From contig CAMPHP010000207.1 of assembly GCA_946885925.1 (NCBI GenBank), positions 1 to 6,246 of the forward strand: DNA of 6,246 nucleotides, read 5' to 3'. A program made the position numbers and the translations under genes. The notes beneath the pieces were generated by a model, which saw nothing but the letters and a program-made list of their open reading frames with translations, ran no database searches and was not told the origin of the DNA. Within the stretch, counting starts at the first letter, position 1; each line of letters begins with the position of its first letter. The stretch is from an uncultured Litorilinea sp. (GTDB taxonomy: Bacteria; Chloroflexota; Anaerolineae; Caldilineales; Caldilineaceae). Positions 4,823 to 6,246 of the stretch are shown here, in pieces.

Positions 4823-6246
4823 ATGTCCTTTCCAGTCACGCGACGGCGTTTTCTACAAGCCGCGGGCGTAGGCATGAGCTTGCCCTTTCTGAGCCAATTA
4901 ATGGCTGCTTGTCAGATGGTCGCTCCCGGCAGTACCGAACCACTCACAGAGATCATCTGGTCACGCGGTGACGATCTCCGCACCCAAGATCCCCAGCTTA
5001 TCGGTGGGCGCATGGAAGGCGAGATCAACCGCTGTATCTATGACCAGCTCTTTGATGTCGCCCCCGATGGTTCGCAAATCCCCTGGCTCGGCACTGAATA
5101 CAGCAGCAATGCAGATGGCACCGTCTGGACTGTCAAAATGCACGAGGGTGCCACCTTCCATGATGGCTCGCCGGTTACCTCGGAAGATGTAAAGTTCACT
5201 TTTGAACGCCTGCTCGCTAATCCCGAATTCCAACACTCCACCCCGTTTATAGACCTATTAGCCACAGTGGACGCGCCCGACGCCACTACCGTGGTCTTTA
5301 ACTGCTCCAAACCCGCGCCACTCTTTAACCTGCTTCTAGGCGAGCATATTCTTTCCAAGAAATCCTTCGAGGAACACGGCGAAAATTTCTGGGAACAGGC
5401 GATTGGCAGTGGTCCTTTCCGTCACATGGAGTACGTAAAGGGTGAATATTGGTTGGGCGAAATGTATGAGGATTACTGGAAGCCCGACCTGGTGAAGGTA
5501 AAGCGGCTGCGTTATCGCCCGATTAGCGAAGAAGCTACACGCGTGGCTGCGCTACGCTCAGGCGAGGTGGATATTATCGCCAATGTCAGCGGTGAATTGG
5601 CCGAGGAACTGGCTCAAGATGAAAATATCGCCATCTTCCGCCGCCCATCGCTCGACCATCTCTATCTGCTGACGCAGAACAACCGCCCGCCCTTTGATAA
5701 GCTTGAAGCACGCATGGCAGTCAATTACGCAATTGACCGTGAATCCCTCGTCAAGAACATTGTCAAGGCGGGTCAGGTTGTGGGTGGACATATTCCGCAA
5801 GGGACTGTGGGTTATGATGAATCATTGGCTCCTATTCCCTACGACCCCGACGAGGCGCGCCGCTTACTGGAGCAAGCCGGTGTCGCCCCTGGCACACGCA
5901 TCGAGGTCAAAGCCCATCCCTTCTGGTTTGCCAAGGGCCAAGAGGTCATGGAATATGTGGCAGGCGCGTTGCAAGACATTGGCTTTGAGGTTGATCTCCA
6001 ATTCCTCGAACCAGGAGCCTACACCGAGGCGCGCCAGTCAGGATCATACGACCTGGCACTCCAGCAGGGTGGCAAAGCCAACAACCCGTGCAACCAGTAC
6101 AAGACCTTCTATATCAATGATACCTACGGCTCTGGCTATGGGCCACAACACCCCGAATTCCAGCAGCTGATCGAGCAAGCATGTGTTGCAGTCGATCCCG
6201 AAGAAGCGAATACACTGTACCAACAGATCCAAAAGCAGGTCTATGA
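4823..6246 (+). CDS. Family 5 ABC-transporter substrate-binding lipoprotein, Tat-targeted (C-terminus beyond right edge)
   Basis: The frame is open from the ATG at 4823 to the window end (474 complete codons, no stop). Typical members have about 500-560 residues, so probably less than a fifth is missing. The N-terminus has a twin-arginine motif (TRRRFLQ, residues 6-12), a hydrophobic stretch and a lipobox-like LMAAC with Cys30. This suggests folding before Tat export and lipid anchoring outside the membrane. Mature-domain hallmarks of SBP_bac_5 (oligopeptide/nickel class) are IPWLGTEYSSNADGTVWTV (86-104), MHEGATFHDGSPVTSEDVKF (106-125), GSGPFR (195-200), ARMAVNYAIDRESLV (296-310) and YDPDEARRLLEQAG (340-353). 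The ligand may be a peptide or another small organic molecule and cannot be told from sequence. It has its own consensus promoter and strong ribosome binding site. Permease and ATPase genes are expected downstream. It is divergent from the PLP-enzyme gene, so shared regulation is possible but unproven. Confidence 0.95.
   Translation, partial: MSFPVTRRRFLQAAGVGMSLPFLSQLMAACQMVAPGSTEPLTEIIWSRGDDLRTQDPQLIGGRMEGEINRCIYDQLFDVAPDGSQIPWLGTEYSSNADGTVWTVKMHEGATFHDGSPVTSEDVKFTFERLLANPEFQHSTPFIDLLATVDAPDATTVVFNCSKPAPLFNLLLGEHILSKKSFEEHGENFWEQAIGSGPFRHMEYVKGEYWLGEMYEDYWKPDLVKVKRLRYRPISEEATRVAALRSGEVDIIANVSGELAEELAQDENIAIFRRPSLDHLYLLTQNNRPPFDKLEARMAVNYAIDRESLVKNIVKAGQVVGGHIPQGTVGYDESLAPIPYDPDEARRLLEQAGVAPGTRIEVKAHPFWFAKGQEVMEYVAGALQDIGFEVDLQFLEPGAYTEARQSGSYDLALQQGGKANNPCNQYKTFYINDTYGSGYGPQHPEFQQLIEQACVAVDPEEANTLYQQIQKQVY

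Noticed and set aside
5694..6170. 158-codon plus-strand frame in a second phase
   Set aside because: It overlaps the SBP_bac_5 frame, which is open throughout and carries the family motifs; this phase shows only a Ser/Arg/Pro-rich shadow.

Overview
The window holds four leftward (minus-strand) genes and one rightward (plus-strand) gene, separated by a 345-base divergent intergenic region. There is no rRNA, tRNA, CRISPR array, transposase or phage gene. The genes are moderately GC-rich and the spacers, especially 3286-3331, are much richer in A+T. A bacterial origin is clear from the Shine-Dalgarno sites, a consensus sigma-70-type promoter and a Tat/lipoprotein signal. The mix of B12-type radical SAM proteins and a Tat-exported family 5 binding lipoprotein would suit Chloroflexota or a similar environmental lineage, but that is a weak inference from gene content.

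Leftward block, in order of transcription: (1) a fold-type III PLP enzyme of the D-threonine aldolase / D-serine dehydratase family (3434-4477); (2) a radical SAM protein with an N-terminal B12-binding-type domain (1895-3256); (3) a second, distantly paralogous radical SAM protein of the same architecture (359-1768); (4) the first 126 residues of a GNAT-type acetyltransferase, cut by the left edge (1-378), whose start overlaps the end of gene 3 by 20 bases. Related hairpins lie just downstream of genes 1 and 2, at 3346-3390 and 1848-1878. The spacer between genes 1 and 2 also carries a 17% GC block with repeated CAATTA motifs. The block may therefore be several transcription units rather than one operon.

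Rightward: a Tat-targeted, probably lipid-anchored, family 5 (oligopeptide/nickel type) ABC-transporter substrate-binding protein (4823 to the right edge). It is preceded by an exact TTGACA-N17-TATAAT promoter and a strong ribosome binding site. Its permease and ATPase genes would be expected beyond the right edge.

Together the genes suggest uptake of a peptide-like or small organic substrate beside an uncharacterised metabolic or modification pathway. That pathway would combine radical chemistry (two radical SAM enzymes), D-amino-acid or hydroxy-amino-acid chemistry (the PLP enzyme) and acyl transfer (GNAT). No product can be assigned from sequence alone. The most notable points are the paired radical SAM paralogs, a diverged active site and His-x-Glu metal motif in the PLP enzyme, and the hairpin and AT-rich repeat elements between the genes.
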